Assembly (NCBI GenBank): GCA_946894095.1
Contig: OX335665.1
Coordinates: 9,000,001-9,064,000 of the forward strand
DNA length: 64,000 nt
Direction of reading: 5' to 3'
Source: Incurvaria masculella
Lineage: Eukaryota > Arthropoda > Insecta > Lepidoptera > Incurvariidae
Below the pieces are notes generated by a model. The model was not told the origin of the DNA. It did no database searches and saw nothing but the letters and a program-made list of their open reading frames with translations. Both the position numbers and the translations under genes were made by a program. This document shows positions 54,674-64,000 of this stretch, in pieces (within the stretch, counting starts at the first letter, position 1; each line of letters starts with the position of its first letter).

Positions 54674-55063
54674 CTTTAACGTGAGGTAACATTCAATACG
54701 TATAACTGGTTCGATTCTACGCCTGCGAACTTTGCTATTGGACTTTCAGCCGAGGTTATAAAACGGCATTTTATTTTATTTTAATTTTAATTTTATTTTA
54801 TTCAGGAAAACAAACAGTCTTAAAACTAACTAATAACAAAATTTTTAATAAAGTTTAAACCAGCAAAGTTTCCATTAACATAGTAATGCTAAATACATAG
54901 GCAAACAAAGAGAAAAATGAAATGCTTGAATAGCAGATCTAGAAAATAATATATTTGAATTTACTTTTTGAATTTAATATATTTGAATTTCATTGAAAGA
55001 ATAAACTTAACAGTTAGGTATTGTAAGGGCTTAATGAATTACGAGGAAAGGAATTTCGTCATA
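54674..55063 (-). other. GALNT intron, AT-rich part
   Basis: TTTTA-rich stretch at 54770-54800; nothing else recognised. Confidence 0.45.
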
Positions 55064-55395
55064 AAATTTTTTTTGATGTAACTGGACATGGATTTCTAAT
55101 ACCAGGCCGACCGTCACGATATAAGCCTACCACACCACATGGGAACTAGGTGCCATGCCAGGACCTTATATTGGACAAACAACAAAACACGAAAAATGAT
55201 CATTGCCGCTCCGACCATCGTTCATTCAATGCTACCACCTAGTGAGTCAGAGGCCTACAGTTTTACGTGGGATCTGAACCATGGCCAACCTCAACGGTTG
55301 AAAACGGTCACCCATCTACAGCCCGCGCTCAGAGTTGCTTCACCCAGAGTATCGAATCGCAAGGCGTCGCGCCACTGGGCTACTGAGGCTGACAA
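55064..55395 (-). mobile_element. SINE with diverged 5S-derived head, inverted
   Basis: Tail at left (tgtaactggacatggatttc). Head at right: reverse complement cagcctcagtagcccagtgg cgcgacgccttgcgattcga, then gaagcaactctgagcgcggg and gatgggtgaccgt. Body internally deleted. Confidence 0.7.
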
Positions 55396-55489
55396 AGCAA
55401 ATGCAACGAGAAAAACATTCCGAGAGAGAGTCTAATATTTAAATTAACAATTTGAAACATTAGAATACATGTACCCAGCGAGCATTGGA

Positions 55490-55985
55490 GGACGAGAGTA
55501 GCAACCAAACTCGTTTGTATGGTGGCGGCGTAGCCATTTTACCATACAAAGGCGGCAGCGCCGGCGAGTGAGTCCAATTACAAATTCGCTACTACTGGTT
55601 TTCTCCGGTTCCAACGGCGCATAAGAACTTTACTGAGCTCCCAGTCCCAGCTGTCACCTAAATTAGCGTTTACGGTACTTCGAAGTTACGTAAAAACGTC
55701 AAACTTCATACAAGTTTTTACTAGATGTTCTGTGGTTTTACTTCTTCAAGCTGTCAAAGTCAAACTCGGACTTTCGATTTTTATGAACACGCGAAGTCGG
55801 CGTAAACGGCAACGTCGACGTATTAACGGTGGCGGTGAGTAAGCTGTCAAATCAAACTCGAACTCGCAAATGTTAGTTCGCTTAACGCCCACTGCGCGCG
55901 CTCTTAAATTTCTCCATACATTTGAAAACACCAGGCGATCGGTTTGCCGTAAACGCCAATTTAGGTGACAGCTGGGACTGGGGTG
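55490..55985. mobile_element. MITE family D fragment next to a foldback MITE
   Basis: 55490-55640 matches family D. 55640-55985 is a fairly complete copy of the foldback MITE described at 2575, with ends tcacctaaattagcgtttac and gtaaacgccaatttaggtga. Confidence 0.65.
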
Positions 55986-57377
55986 TTGGGGACTCTATTT
56001 GGTGCAACGAACATTCGATGGTACGCGTCCCACATTCTTAATCGAACTAACTACAGTTAGAAGTTTTTTACTAACTCGTGATAACGCTGCCGCCATACGA
56101 ATAAGTGTCGATCGCACCTCGCATCCTTCTGTGTTCGCTGTTAGACTTAGATCTTTATTTGAATGCATAAAAAAAAATCTGTTTTTATTCGAGCCAAAGA
56201 CTTATAAATTCTTACGTGAGTACATAAACAACTAACTTTTTAAAACCTTTTTGGGACCTTACCTTTTATACAATTTTTGAATGTAACTAAATACAGTAGG
56301 TATTCTACTATGTAATACAGTATTCTACTATAATCAAACATGCTCTTGCAAATATATTTAGTAATATTAAAAGTTGCTTAAGACTACAAATACTATGTTT
56401 AGTTATAGAGCATTACTGTTGAAAGATTTTCCTAATAAATAAATAAAAATATAAAGAAATAATACATAATGGGATTGGGTCATGAAAAAGGGGTTTTGCA
56501 GGTCGTTCTCTCTTTCAGTTTTCTTAGGAGAAAAGCAGAAATATGTCATGTGACTTTAACAAATGTGCAAGGAATTGCCATAAGCATGCAGCGCCATATT
56601 AACGTATCTCCTGTTGCTTGATTTTTTACCAGTTTTCTTATAGAAGTGTCATTTTAACAATATGAAAATTATGAAGTACTTAGTGTTTGCATAGACAGCT
56701 CAGGTGGCTTGATAAAGAAGCTACGGGTAAATCAGAAGTCGAACGTGGTTAATGGACATCGAATTCGTTATAAATAGATTTTTAGAGCACTCCGTTGAAA
56801 ATGTGATGGACTATTTAACTTTCATAAACAATTACATTACGTTAATATAGCATTTTAAATGGTTATTATTCATAAATATTTGGTTTGATTATAATCTAAG
56901 TCACTGAACAAATTTTTATTTAAATATGTATAAGCAGAATCTGTTTTTAGTTAGTTGATGTGTATAAGCTTCGACTACGAGTAAGAATTGCTAAGAATAA
57001 CTCAAGCACTTATTTGTTATTTCTAACACCAACTCTTAGATGTTTTTTTTTCTCATTTACCATAATAACTGCACCCCACCCCGCCACCATTTATACATGC
57101 TCACTCAAGACACTTTCACACACACCCCCTCAACTTTTCACATACACACTAAACCGCCTCATACACCCCTCACCACCCTTCACGCACACCTTACACACAA
57201 ACACATAATAACACACTTATCTCAGCCTTTTGATTGATTTATATAATTGTATCAATAAAATTCTTGAATTAGGAATAATGTTCAGATTTAAGTATTATTG
57301 TAAGACTAACATAACGCTGTTAAATCCTTTTCAAGACGTATGTATATTTAAAAAAATGCTACTCCCCAATACAGTTT
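55986..57377 (-). other. GALNT intron, largely unassigned
   Basis: A 78-codon plus frame at 55999-56235 (HPSVFAVRLRSLFECIKKNL) followed by an aataaataaa end may be a LINE remnant, not proven. Cytosine/adenine-rich (cacaccccc) low complexity at 57080-57215. Confidence 0.4.
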
Positions 57378-57735
57378 TTAGGGTTCCGTACCCAAAGGGT
57401 GAAAACGGAACCCTATTACTAAGCCTCCGCTGTCCGTCCGTCCGTCCGTCCGTCCGTCCGTCCGTCCGTCCGTCCGTCCGTCCGTCCGTCCGTCCGTCCG
57501 TCCGTCTGTCCGTCTGTCACAGGGCTGTATCTCAGTAACCGTAACAGGTAGACAGCTGAAATGTTCACAGATTGTGTATTTATTTTGCCGCTATAACAAC
57601 AAATAGGTAAGATTAAAAAAATATTAAAATTAAAGGGGGCTCCCATACGAAAAACGTCATTTTTTTGTTTTATTTTTTACGATGGTACGGAACCCTTCGT
57701 GTGCGAGTCCGACTCGCACTTGGCCGGTTTTTCCA
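57378..57735 (-). mobile_element. GGTTCCG-type MITE with long (CCGT)n
   Basis: tttttagggttccgtaccca and an uninterrupted ccgt run of about 20 units at ~57432-57507. Right end ggtacggaacccttcgtgtg cgagtccgactcgcacttgg. The best-preserved copy in the window. Confidence 0.8.
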
Positions 57736-58015
57736 AAGTCTTAAAACTGTACTTGTAAACTCCGTTAAAGCCTGTATAATAATGTTGTTAAATGTTGTTG
57801 TTAAAGCGATAAAGTACATATAAATAACTTATACTACTAAGATACTAAGATACATAAATTTAAATTTCTAAACAGCGCCACCCATCATTCACCATTTTCC
57901 AGCAGTCAATTCATGCAAAAATCCAGCATTCGTGTTAGTAGTCGAGCGTTTTCATCTACCTTCAGCCCAATCAACTCCGCAACGCGCTCAACCATAGCCA
58001 ATAGAAACACATTGC

Positions 58016-58223
58016 CTGCGCATTTTTGACAGCGTCCAACTGAAACGTCGTCTGGTCTACGATGTCTATGACGGGACATACGACCGCGTCGCGCTTCTCC
58101 TTGACCCTCTGAAGCAGGGGTCGGAGCCAGTCCGGCGTCGTCTCGCAGTGGGCATCGAGAAATATCATGGTATCGGAGCGGGCGATACGCGCGCCTCTGA
58201 GGCGGGCCTTAATGAGACCGTTC
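58016..58223 (-). CDS. GALNT-family transferase, alternative catalytic exon B
   Basis: Acceptor acgaaactttccag|G (phase 2) joins RLEE-AG from exon 63045 to give Arg, then NGLIKARLRGARIARSDTMI, FLDAHCETTPDWLRPLLQRV and AVVCPVIDIVDQTTF. D-A-H is the DxH motif that binds manganese and UDP in all GALNTs. The last residues before the common exon differ from exon A (QLDAVKNAQ). The end is placed at CAG|GCAATG, a GC donor in phase 0; a weak GT alternative (GAC GCT|GTCAAA, also phase 0) would shorten it by five codons. About 31 of 60 aligned residues equal exon A. Confidence 0.8.
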
Positions 58224-58519
58224 CTGGAAAGTTTCGTTACAGGTGTTACATCCGTGCGGACCGTCCTCGCGGCGGTGGCGAATCGAGTGGGTGAGTGAAA
58301 CGGGTGATTCTGTAGACAAAACTAAGAATTATCTGTATCCAATTCTTTTGTTATCTCAAATACTATTGGTACAAAGTTGTGTGGACCCAATTGTGTTTTT
58401 TAGTCGGCGACAAATTTATATGCGCCTCGCGCGTACGATAAACGCTCTTGAGACAAGGGCATAGATAGCGTGACCATTTCTGTTTTAGCCCAAAACGAGA
58501 TACCGGCTTATTTACTCCC

Positions 58520-58745
58520 CTCGCTGCTATTAATTCAGCGCTCAGGAATCAAGAATCTTTCAGTCGAGAAAACAGCTTTTATCGCAGTGTCAAAGCGGAC
58601 TTCTCGACGGAAAAAATCCGCAGCAACTATATTTCAAGTAATCAACGTTTTCCGTTCCCAATCCATTCGACAACCACTATAAAAGCAGGTTTCTCCACGG
58701 AAACTGAAATATTCCTGATTCCTGCGCACGGAATTCCAAGAATGG
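58520..58745. mobile_element. MITE related to 13940-14270
   Basis: Inverted ends ctcaggaatcaagaatcttt cagtcgagaaaac (58540) and gaaatattcctgattcctgc gcacggaattcc (58705). Confidence 0.55.
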
Positions 58746-58944
58746 GCCTCCTGGCCGCGACCTTTTTCTTTGAGTCGATGCGTAACGAAGCCCCGGTCGA
58801 ATAATTTTTGCGCGGGTTGGAAAAACGGTACAATTTTGCGTCCCGAAGCTTCTTTCGGTCCCAAAGTATAAACAATAGATAAAAGTCCTTGCAGAATGTG
58901 CGGGATACACCATGAAAACCAAAATAAATTTACCAAAACACGCA

Positions 58945-59256
58945 CAAAATTTAAGAATCAATTGATTTAAAAGATTTGCATAAAAAGGATACCTGCAAAC
59001 TAAAATAAGGAATGAAACAACACAAGCTCAAAACATAGGACATATATATAATATTGGAAATCAATTGATTTAAAACCTTTGCAGAAAAAGTGTGCAGGAA
59101 ATCCCCTGAAAGGCGAAAGAAGAAATAAAACAAAACAAGCACTAAATGTAATGATATATCAATGGAAAACAAATCATTAAAACTCTTTGTTGAAAAAGTG
59201 TGCGGGAAACGACCTAAAACTTGGATGAATAAATACAACAACACAAGAAATTAATG

Positions 59257-59300
<44 letters not shown>

Positions 59301-59470
59301 CAATAGAAAACAAATTCATTGAAACTCTTAATTGGAAAAGTGTGCGGGAAACCCCCTGAAAGCCGAATGAAGAAATAAAACAACAAAGTATAAAATGTAA
59401 GGATATAACAATGAAAAACCACAATTAACTGAAACTCTTTGCTGAAGTATGCGGGAAACCCAATGAAAAC
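58945..59470. repeat. ~110-bp tandem repeat with an internal (AT)n tract
   Basis: About five units containing gtgtgcgggaaaccccctga, gaataaataaaacaacaca-like and aacaatagaaaacaaatcat. One junction has expanded to a pure TA run at ~59254-59299. It lies in the intron between exons A and B. Confidence 0.75.
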
Positions 59471-60583
59471 TCAATACAAACATTAAGCCTGGAGTTAATT
59501 ATGATTATTATAGATCTATCTACTTTCTTATTCAGGCGAAGAATAAGGATAGATATATTTATAATAAACATAACCAGATATGGTGCGCTCCACCCTAAGC
59601 ATTCCGAACACAAAACGATGTAACGTACACGTATAGTACACGAAACAATAAACTAAAAATGAACGTCGTCAGGGGCAGAAAAACAATTTTAAAAGACCAA
59701 ATAAATGTGCGACAAGGACTAAAAAGTCTAAATTAAATTGCACAATAAAACTACCATTCAAATACATTAAAATAACATAAAAAAGCAATAACAAGACTTG
59801 GTGGAGTGCGCGAAGCTAAGGTTAAAATAGGCGACTTCCCTCTTCAACCGTGATTTATCTGTTTGGATATGAACTTATTTCTTCGCTATTTAAAGTTAAT
59901 ATACCACTGTGGTAACAAAGCTTAGGGCTCGTACCCATAACGTTTGACCAATTTTTGACACTTTTGACCGGGGAGGGGGACCCCTTGTGACCTACTGTGA
60001 TATGTACCAATTTACCAATCCCAAATTTTTTTTATATAACCGAACGCACTCTGGGAAAAATGAAATTCACGCATCAGCTTTAAGCTGTTAGGGATATAAA
60101 TAAAATAATAATAGTAATAAATAGCCCCCCTTCTGCATTTTCACGTATTATTTTAAATACTATTTGATAGTGATTTCTTTATAAAGAAATGGCTATTATA
60201 TATTTCATAAATATTTGTGTTTTTCCTGTTGTGAAAGGTACAAAGGTACAAGTAAGTGAATCGGCAGGAAATGAAATGGTTTCACACTAGCATTTACGAC
60301 GAATATTATCCCCCTCAATCGGTCACGTAGTATGGGTACGAGCCCTTAGGTAATCCACGAAAACGATGTTTGAACTCCAAAGGAGCGTGGGTAATTATTG
60401 AGTGTGTAATACTGCTATGTGCATGTTTCCGCATCATAACACCAAAACAATTGAACATCAAGGGAGAATGTCGCAAATTTTAAACACCGCTAATAAAGCT
60501 CAAAGTAACAAAGGAGACAAACAATGTACAACGTGCATAGACTAAGTAGCGACCCGACAATGCGACCTCAATTGGAGAACGAC
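59471..60583 (-). other. GALNT intron between exons A and B, remainder
   Basis: Nothing recognised apart from short A/T-rich stretches. The whole A-B intron is 58224-60583 (2360 bp). Confidence 0.45.
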
Positions 60584-60794
60584 CTGGAAACCGTATCCCT
60601 GGGTGCTGTAGTGAAAGGTCCTTGATTCAATGACATCGATGATGGGCACGACCACGGCGGACGGCGAGTCCGAGATCCTCTGCAGAAGCGGTCGGAGCCA
60701 GTCCTCGTCCACTTCGCAGTGCGAGTCCAGGAAGACAAGGGCTTCGGCCGTCGCCGCCTTGGCGCCTTGAAGCCGCGCGCGCGTGAGGCCGATT
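60584..60794 (-). CDS. GALNT-family transferase, alternative catalytic exon A
   Basis: Acceptor accgccgtgccttttag|A (phase 2) gives Arg with exon 63045, then IGLTRARLQGAKAATAEALV, FLDSHCEVDEDWLRPLLQRI and AVVVPIIDVIESRTFHYST. D-S-H is the manganese/UDP-binding DxH motif; WLxPLLxRI and PxIDVI are standard. 70 full codons against 69 in exon B, same phases. The donor CAG|GTCGTT (phase 0) is weak. Joining A to B would read four codons and then TAA. A minisatellite begins ~9 bp upstream of the acceptor. Confidence 0.85.
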
Positions 60795-60802
60795 CTAAAA
60801 GG

Positions 60803-61445
60803 CACGGCGGTGTGAAGCGCGCTGTGAGACGTTTAAATCTGGCATATTTCATCCCGGCGAAGTGAGAATCTCGCAGTAGTGTGAAGCGCGCTGTGACATG
60901 TTTTTAATGTGGCATATTTATTCCCAGCAGAGTGATAATTTTTCAGTGGCGTGAAGCGCGCTGTGAGATGTTTAAGTCTGGCATATTTCATCCCAGCGGA
61001 GTGAGAATTTGCACGGTGGTGTGGAACGCGCTGTGAGATGTTTAAATCTGGCATATTTCATCCTAGCAGAGTGAGATTTTTTTGCAGTGGTGTGAAGCGC
61101 GGTGTGAGACGTTTAAATCTGCCACATTTCATCACAGCAGTGAGGATTTTGCAGTGGTGTGAAGCGCGCTGTGAGATGTTTAAATCTGGCAAATTTCATC
61201 ACAGAGTGAGAATTTTGCAGTAGTGTGAAGCACGCTGTGAGATGTTTAAGTCTGCCATATTTCATCACACCAGTGAGAATTTTGTAGCGGTGTGAAGCGC
61301 GGTGTGAGACGTTTTAGTCTGGTATATTTCACTCCAGCAGAGTGAGAATTTTGCACGGGTGCGTGAAGCGCGCTGTGAGATGTTTAAATATGGCATATTT
61401 TATCCCAGCAGTTTGAGAATTTTGTACGAGTTGCGTATGTGTGAA
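60803..61445. repeat. ~66-73-bp minisatellite abutting exon A
   Basis: About ten units of the type gtgtgaagcgcgctgtgaga tgtttaaatctggcatattt catcccagcagagtgagaat. The last unit overlaps the pyrimidine tract and probable branch-point region of exon A on the minus strand. A decayed unit is visible near 61857. Confidence 0.9.
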
Positions 61446-62508
61446 GCGTGTCACTCTGGGCCAGTTTAAAAACAAATTGGAAAGTAATGTTGGATGTTTT
61501 AGTGCCCGGTGTCATAGATTGAAGATGAAGGGATAAACTGCTAACATCATACCAATATTGAATAGGGAACAGGTGGCGCTGCAATTCACATTTTTGATAA
61601 CATTTAATAGAAACCAATGAATATCAATGAGATTTTTTATTTATAATGACGTTACTTAATTTATAGCTAAATTGAAAAATTATAATTACACCTACCAAGG
61701 CAAAATTTGGAATCAAGCTTAGTTTAATGGTTCTGGCAGTGACGGGAGATGGCGCTGGTTAGAAATGTCATAGCACCAGCGAGAATAAGCAGTTTTCGGG
61801 GAGTTTTGTACGTTGTATGACGTTAGCTATCTATACCTTCCTCCTTAATCTATACTGGTGTGAAGTGTGCGAGGTGATGTTTAAATGTATTGAACCTCAA
61901 AAAACAACAAGATAGGTAAATAGTCGCATTCAGAATGAACTGTCAAAACTTAATACGGGATTATCACCCAAATAACCTTACAAAATGCGACATAATCCAC
62001 GTATTAAAGTTAGTCCACTTACTACTGTTAAAGTTAATCACATTGGTACAGTTCGTGTGATGAATTTATTTGAATTTCGCACATTCCATGAGAGCCAAAT
62101 GCCATCTATCTTGTTAATATGACGGTATAAGGGTGTAATCAAGGTTTTATAAAATATGAATGCACCCATATTGTGCTAAAGAATGAGTGAAAACGTTCAA
62201 AACATGTGTCTTCATGTACAAGTGTATACACCCATATCGGTGTATAATATGAGTGAAGATTTTCAACACATGTCGACAATGACATTTTGTATGTCGATCT
62301 CATCTGTTGGAGGACATTAAGCGTACATACGAAATAACCCTATTTAAACTACCATTTCACTACTCTAAAACAGAGCATAATCAACCTGTGTATATTGGTT
62401 TCGATATTATGGAGGAAGTGTAGTTTTGGTTGTAAGCAGCGATATCAATTCTGGAAACACCTATTCACTGCATCCGTGTAGACTGTGAACGCAATTCGGA
62501 ACATAGAG
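61446..62508 (-). other. GALNT intron with MITE fragments
   Basis: Includes a segment similar to the inner element of 13976-14108 (gacgttagctatct, ccttcctccttaatctat near 61818-61853) and a family-D fragment at 61920-62040. Otherwise unassigned. Confidence 0.45.
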
Positions 62509-62949
62509 TTAAGGCACCTTTAAACAGGTGTAAAAATATGTAGTGAAACGCCTCAGCAAGTCCAAATAGAACTCCAAACTGATAATGGATTGTTGATATT
62601 TTTAAATTCCATCATTTACTTCAATAATAATAATAATAAAAAGTCGATTTTTCACTTTAGAAATCTGAAAGTGATATGATTTATAGATATAAGCAAAAAC
62701 AGCATATCTGCATAAACAAATAATTCAATTTGCTTTAAGATTTCTACATTTAGTCAAAAAAGTTCGGAAATGGACACCGTTTCCGCAATGTATTTTGTAC
62801 AGAAAAAGAAAACATACATTAACGATAATAGGTTGATCCCTAGACAAGGAATCATATATTGTAAGAATGACACTTCTAAGTGTCAGACTTAGTTAGTTAA
62901 CTTGGGTGCCTCGTCTAACTTTGCAATTTGGCTAGTACCATGGCCTTAA
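62509..62949 (+). mobile_element. TTAA-flanked MITE, family A, copy 3 (shortened)
   Basis: TTAA at both ends; right end ggctagtaccatggccttaa. The left end lacks ~35 bp of the TIR region found in the other two copies, so total length is 441 bp. Confidence 0.75.
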
Positions 62950-63044
62950 TATACCTAGGGTCTTTACATTTTTGGTCAGCTTTGAGAAAAGTAACAAAAA
63001 AAATCTACCCGCGTGACGTTCGAAAGCAACATTGACATGAATAC

Positions 63045-63204
63045 CTTTCTTCCAGTCTCACAATCTTTATCATATCCTTCGGCATTCTCGTGTCAACGTA
63101 GTAGTCCAACTTCCCTAACAGCTCCGGCAGATCGGAATGGTCGTCCACTAGGATGATCTCCTTCAGGTAGACGTACGGCGAGTTGGGGTCCTGGCCGGGA
63201 TAGC
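63045..63204 (-). CDS. GALNT-family transferase, first catalytic exon in the window
   Basis: Acceptor tcatgacttccag|GC (phase 1) and donor CTG GAA GAA AG|GTATTC (phase 2). It encodes YPGQDPNSPYVYLKEIILVD, DHSDLPELLGKLDYYVDTRM and IKIVRLEE. LKEIILVDDxSD is the start of the GT-A fold nucleotide-binding core. The linker before it (YPGQDPNSPYVY) is longer than I would expect for the family. The split Arg codon is completed equally by exon A (A) or B (G). Transmembrane anchor and stem must be encoded beyond 64000. Confidence 0.9.
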
Positions 63205-63239
63205 CTGGAAGTCATGAGAATGTGATTAGTGTAAGAAGA

Positions 63240-63640
63240 CATTTATTAGCATACTTTGTATTTTTACGAATTTGTTTATATATTGTTTATTTATCATTCA
63301 TAGACAGTAAACTGCACTCGGATTTGTCATATTTTATCATTAGCCAGTTCGGCAATCCCAGCGAAGAAGAATTGGCAAGAAACTCCACTGGTTTTTTTTT
63401 TAACATCCACTTAGTCTAAGTTTACAAAAAAAACACTAAATTAATATGAATTGACGAGAATCAACTATTAATGTAATATGCAACAGTTCATGACATTAAA
63501 TCAGTTTATTTGTAAAGACAATGCCCGTCATCTCACATGTTGCCAATTGGAGCAAGCCAGCTCCCACAAACAGCACCCGTTCACGAGCATCACGCCGGGC
63601 ACAGCCATTGCCTCTCTGAACCCTAAAATATGGATTTTTT
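63240..63640 (+). repeat. Dispersed repeat copy (TTATTG family)
   Basis: tatattgtttatttatcatt catagacagtaaactgcact ... ttgccaattggagcaagcca, cccgttcacgagcatcacgc. The most complete copy together with the one at 13160. Confidence 0.65.
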
Positions 63641-64000
63641 TATGAACAGGGTGTCGTACCCTACAGCCCCAATCGGTGTCAATAGCTCGATGTCACTGCG
63701 ACCTGAAAAGATCTATTGAGACTTAGTTCATGGGGAGCGATCGATCTAATCTCATCTGGGTGCTTCTAATGCCCGCCTAGGTGGATACTTCTTTTGCCCA
63801 GTCGGAGAAAATGTAAAGTTTTCTTTTTCCTCGCGATAAAACCTGCAAACGTCCGTTTCGGACAAGGACAAGGCGAAGGCATAGCGCAACTACAAAACCA
63901 AAGCGCGAAAATCATTTGCTCGCGGACTGAGCATGTTCAACAGATGGCGCCACTTACCTTATTCAATGGCGAGCGGATTGCTCATTAGAACAATCTCTGG
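63641..64000 (-). other. GALNT intron continuing past the window edge
   Basis: No exon found. A donor-like AATAAG|GTAAGT on the minus strand at ~63957 is preceded by stops in all three frames. Confidence 0.4.

Noticed and set aside
57971..60805. Two separate GALNT genes or a GALNT pseudogene, because two catalytic segments are present
   Set aside because: Every other exon occurs once, both copies have open frames with splice sites of identical phase, and each fits the same neighbours; exon duplication is the simpler reading.
60803..61445. CRISPR-like repeat array
   Set aside because: Eukaryotic intron, directly adjacent degenerate units with no unique spacers; an ordinary minisatellite.
63955..64000. 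Upstream GALNT exon ending at AATAAG|GTAAGT
   Set aside because: All three minus frames contain stops just before the donor and the required phase 1 frame is closed.

Overview
The window looks like nuclear DNA of a moth or butterfly. It is AT-rich, its genes are split by introns, and much of it is made of short dispersed repeats of types common in Lepidoptera: GGTTCCG-ended elements with CCGTCCGT runs, SINEs, TTAA-flanked MITEs, and CR1/jockey/RTE-like LINE tails. There are no operons, CRISPR arrays or functional rRNA/tRNA genes. All gene models were assembled by eye from open frames, GT/AG splice sites and intron phase, with no transcript data.

Right third (44.7-63.2 kb, minus strand): eleven phase-consistent coding exons of a polypeptide N-acetylgalactosaminyltransferase (GALNT/PGANT, family GT27), the Golgi enzyme that starts mucin-type O-glycosylation. 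The 5' end lies beyond 64000. Two neighbouring exons (A at 60584-60794, B at 58016-58223) are diverged copies of the same catalytic segment carrying the metal-binding DxH motif. They have identical phases at both ends. Joining both brings a stop after four codons and skipping both shifts the frame, so they look like mutually exclusive alternatives. Exon A is preceded directly by a ~66-73 bp minisatellite and exon B seems to end in a GC donor. The lectin domain follows in three exons, with a 23-bp-period minisatellite in two of the introns around them.

Left and centre: a complete three-exon secreted Kunitz-type inhibitor (16806-19784, plus; 107 residues, Arg at P1); the last five exons of an unidentified, mostly disordered protein (22467-28661, plus) whose last exon is Asn/Gln-rich; one exon of an unknown gene (38965-39125, minus); and a 1.5 kb terminal exon of an unknown Lys/Arg-rich protein (41639-43175, minus).

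Mobile DNA of note: SINEs that share one body and tail but carry either a 5S rRNA-derived or a tRNA-derived head; a near-perfect ~430-bp-arm palindrome of a Penelope-like GIY-YIG endonuclease region (40.0-41.2 kb); a half-LINE that keeps ORF1 and lacks the reverse transcriptase (35.8-37.65 kb); a decayed jockey LINE (32.0-33.5 kb); a palindromic array of TGACGTCA sites (1-692); two TTAA-flanked MITE families with nested insertions; and a repeat built on a 16-bp perfect palindrome (38.1-38.5 kb).
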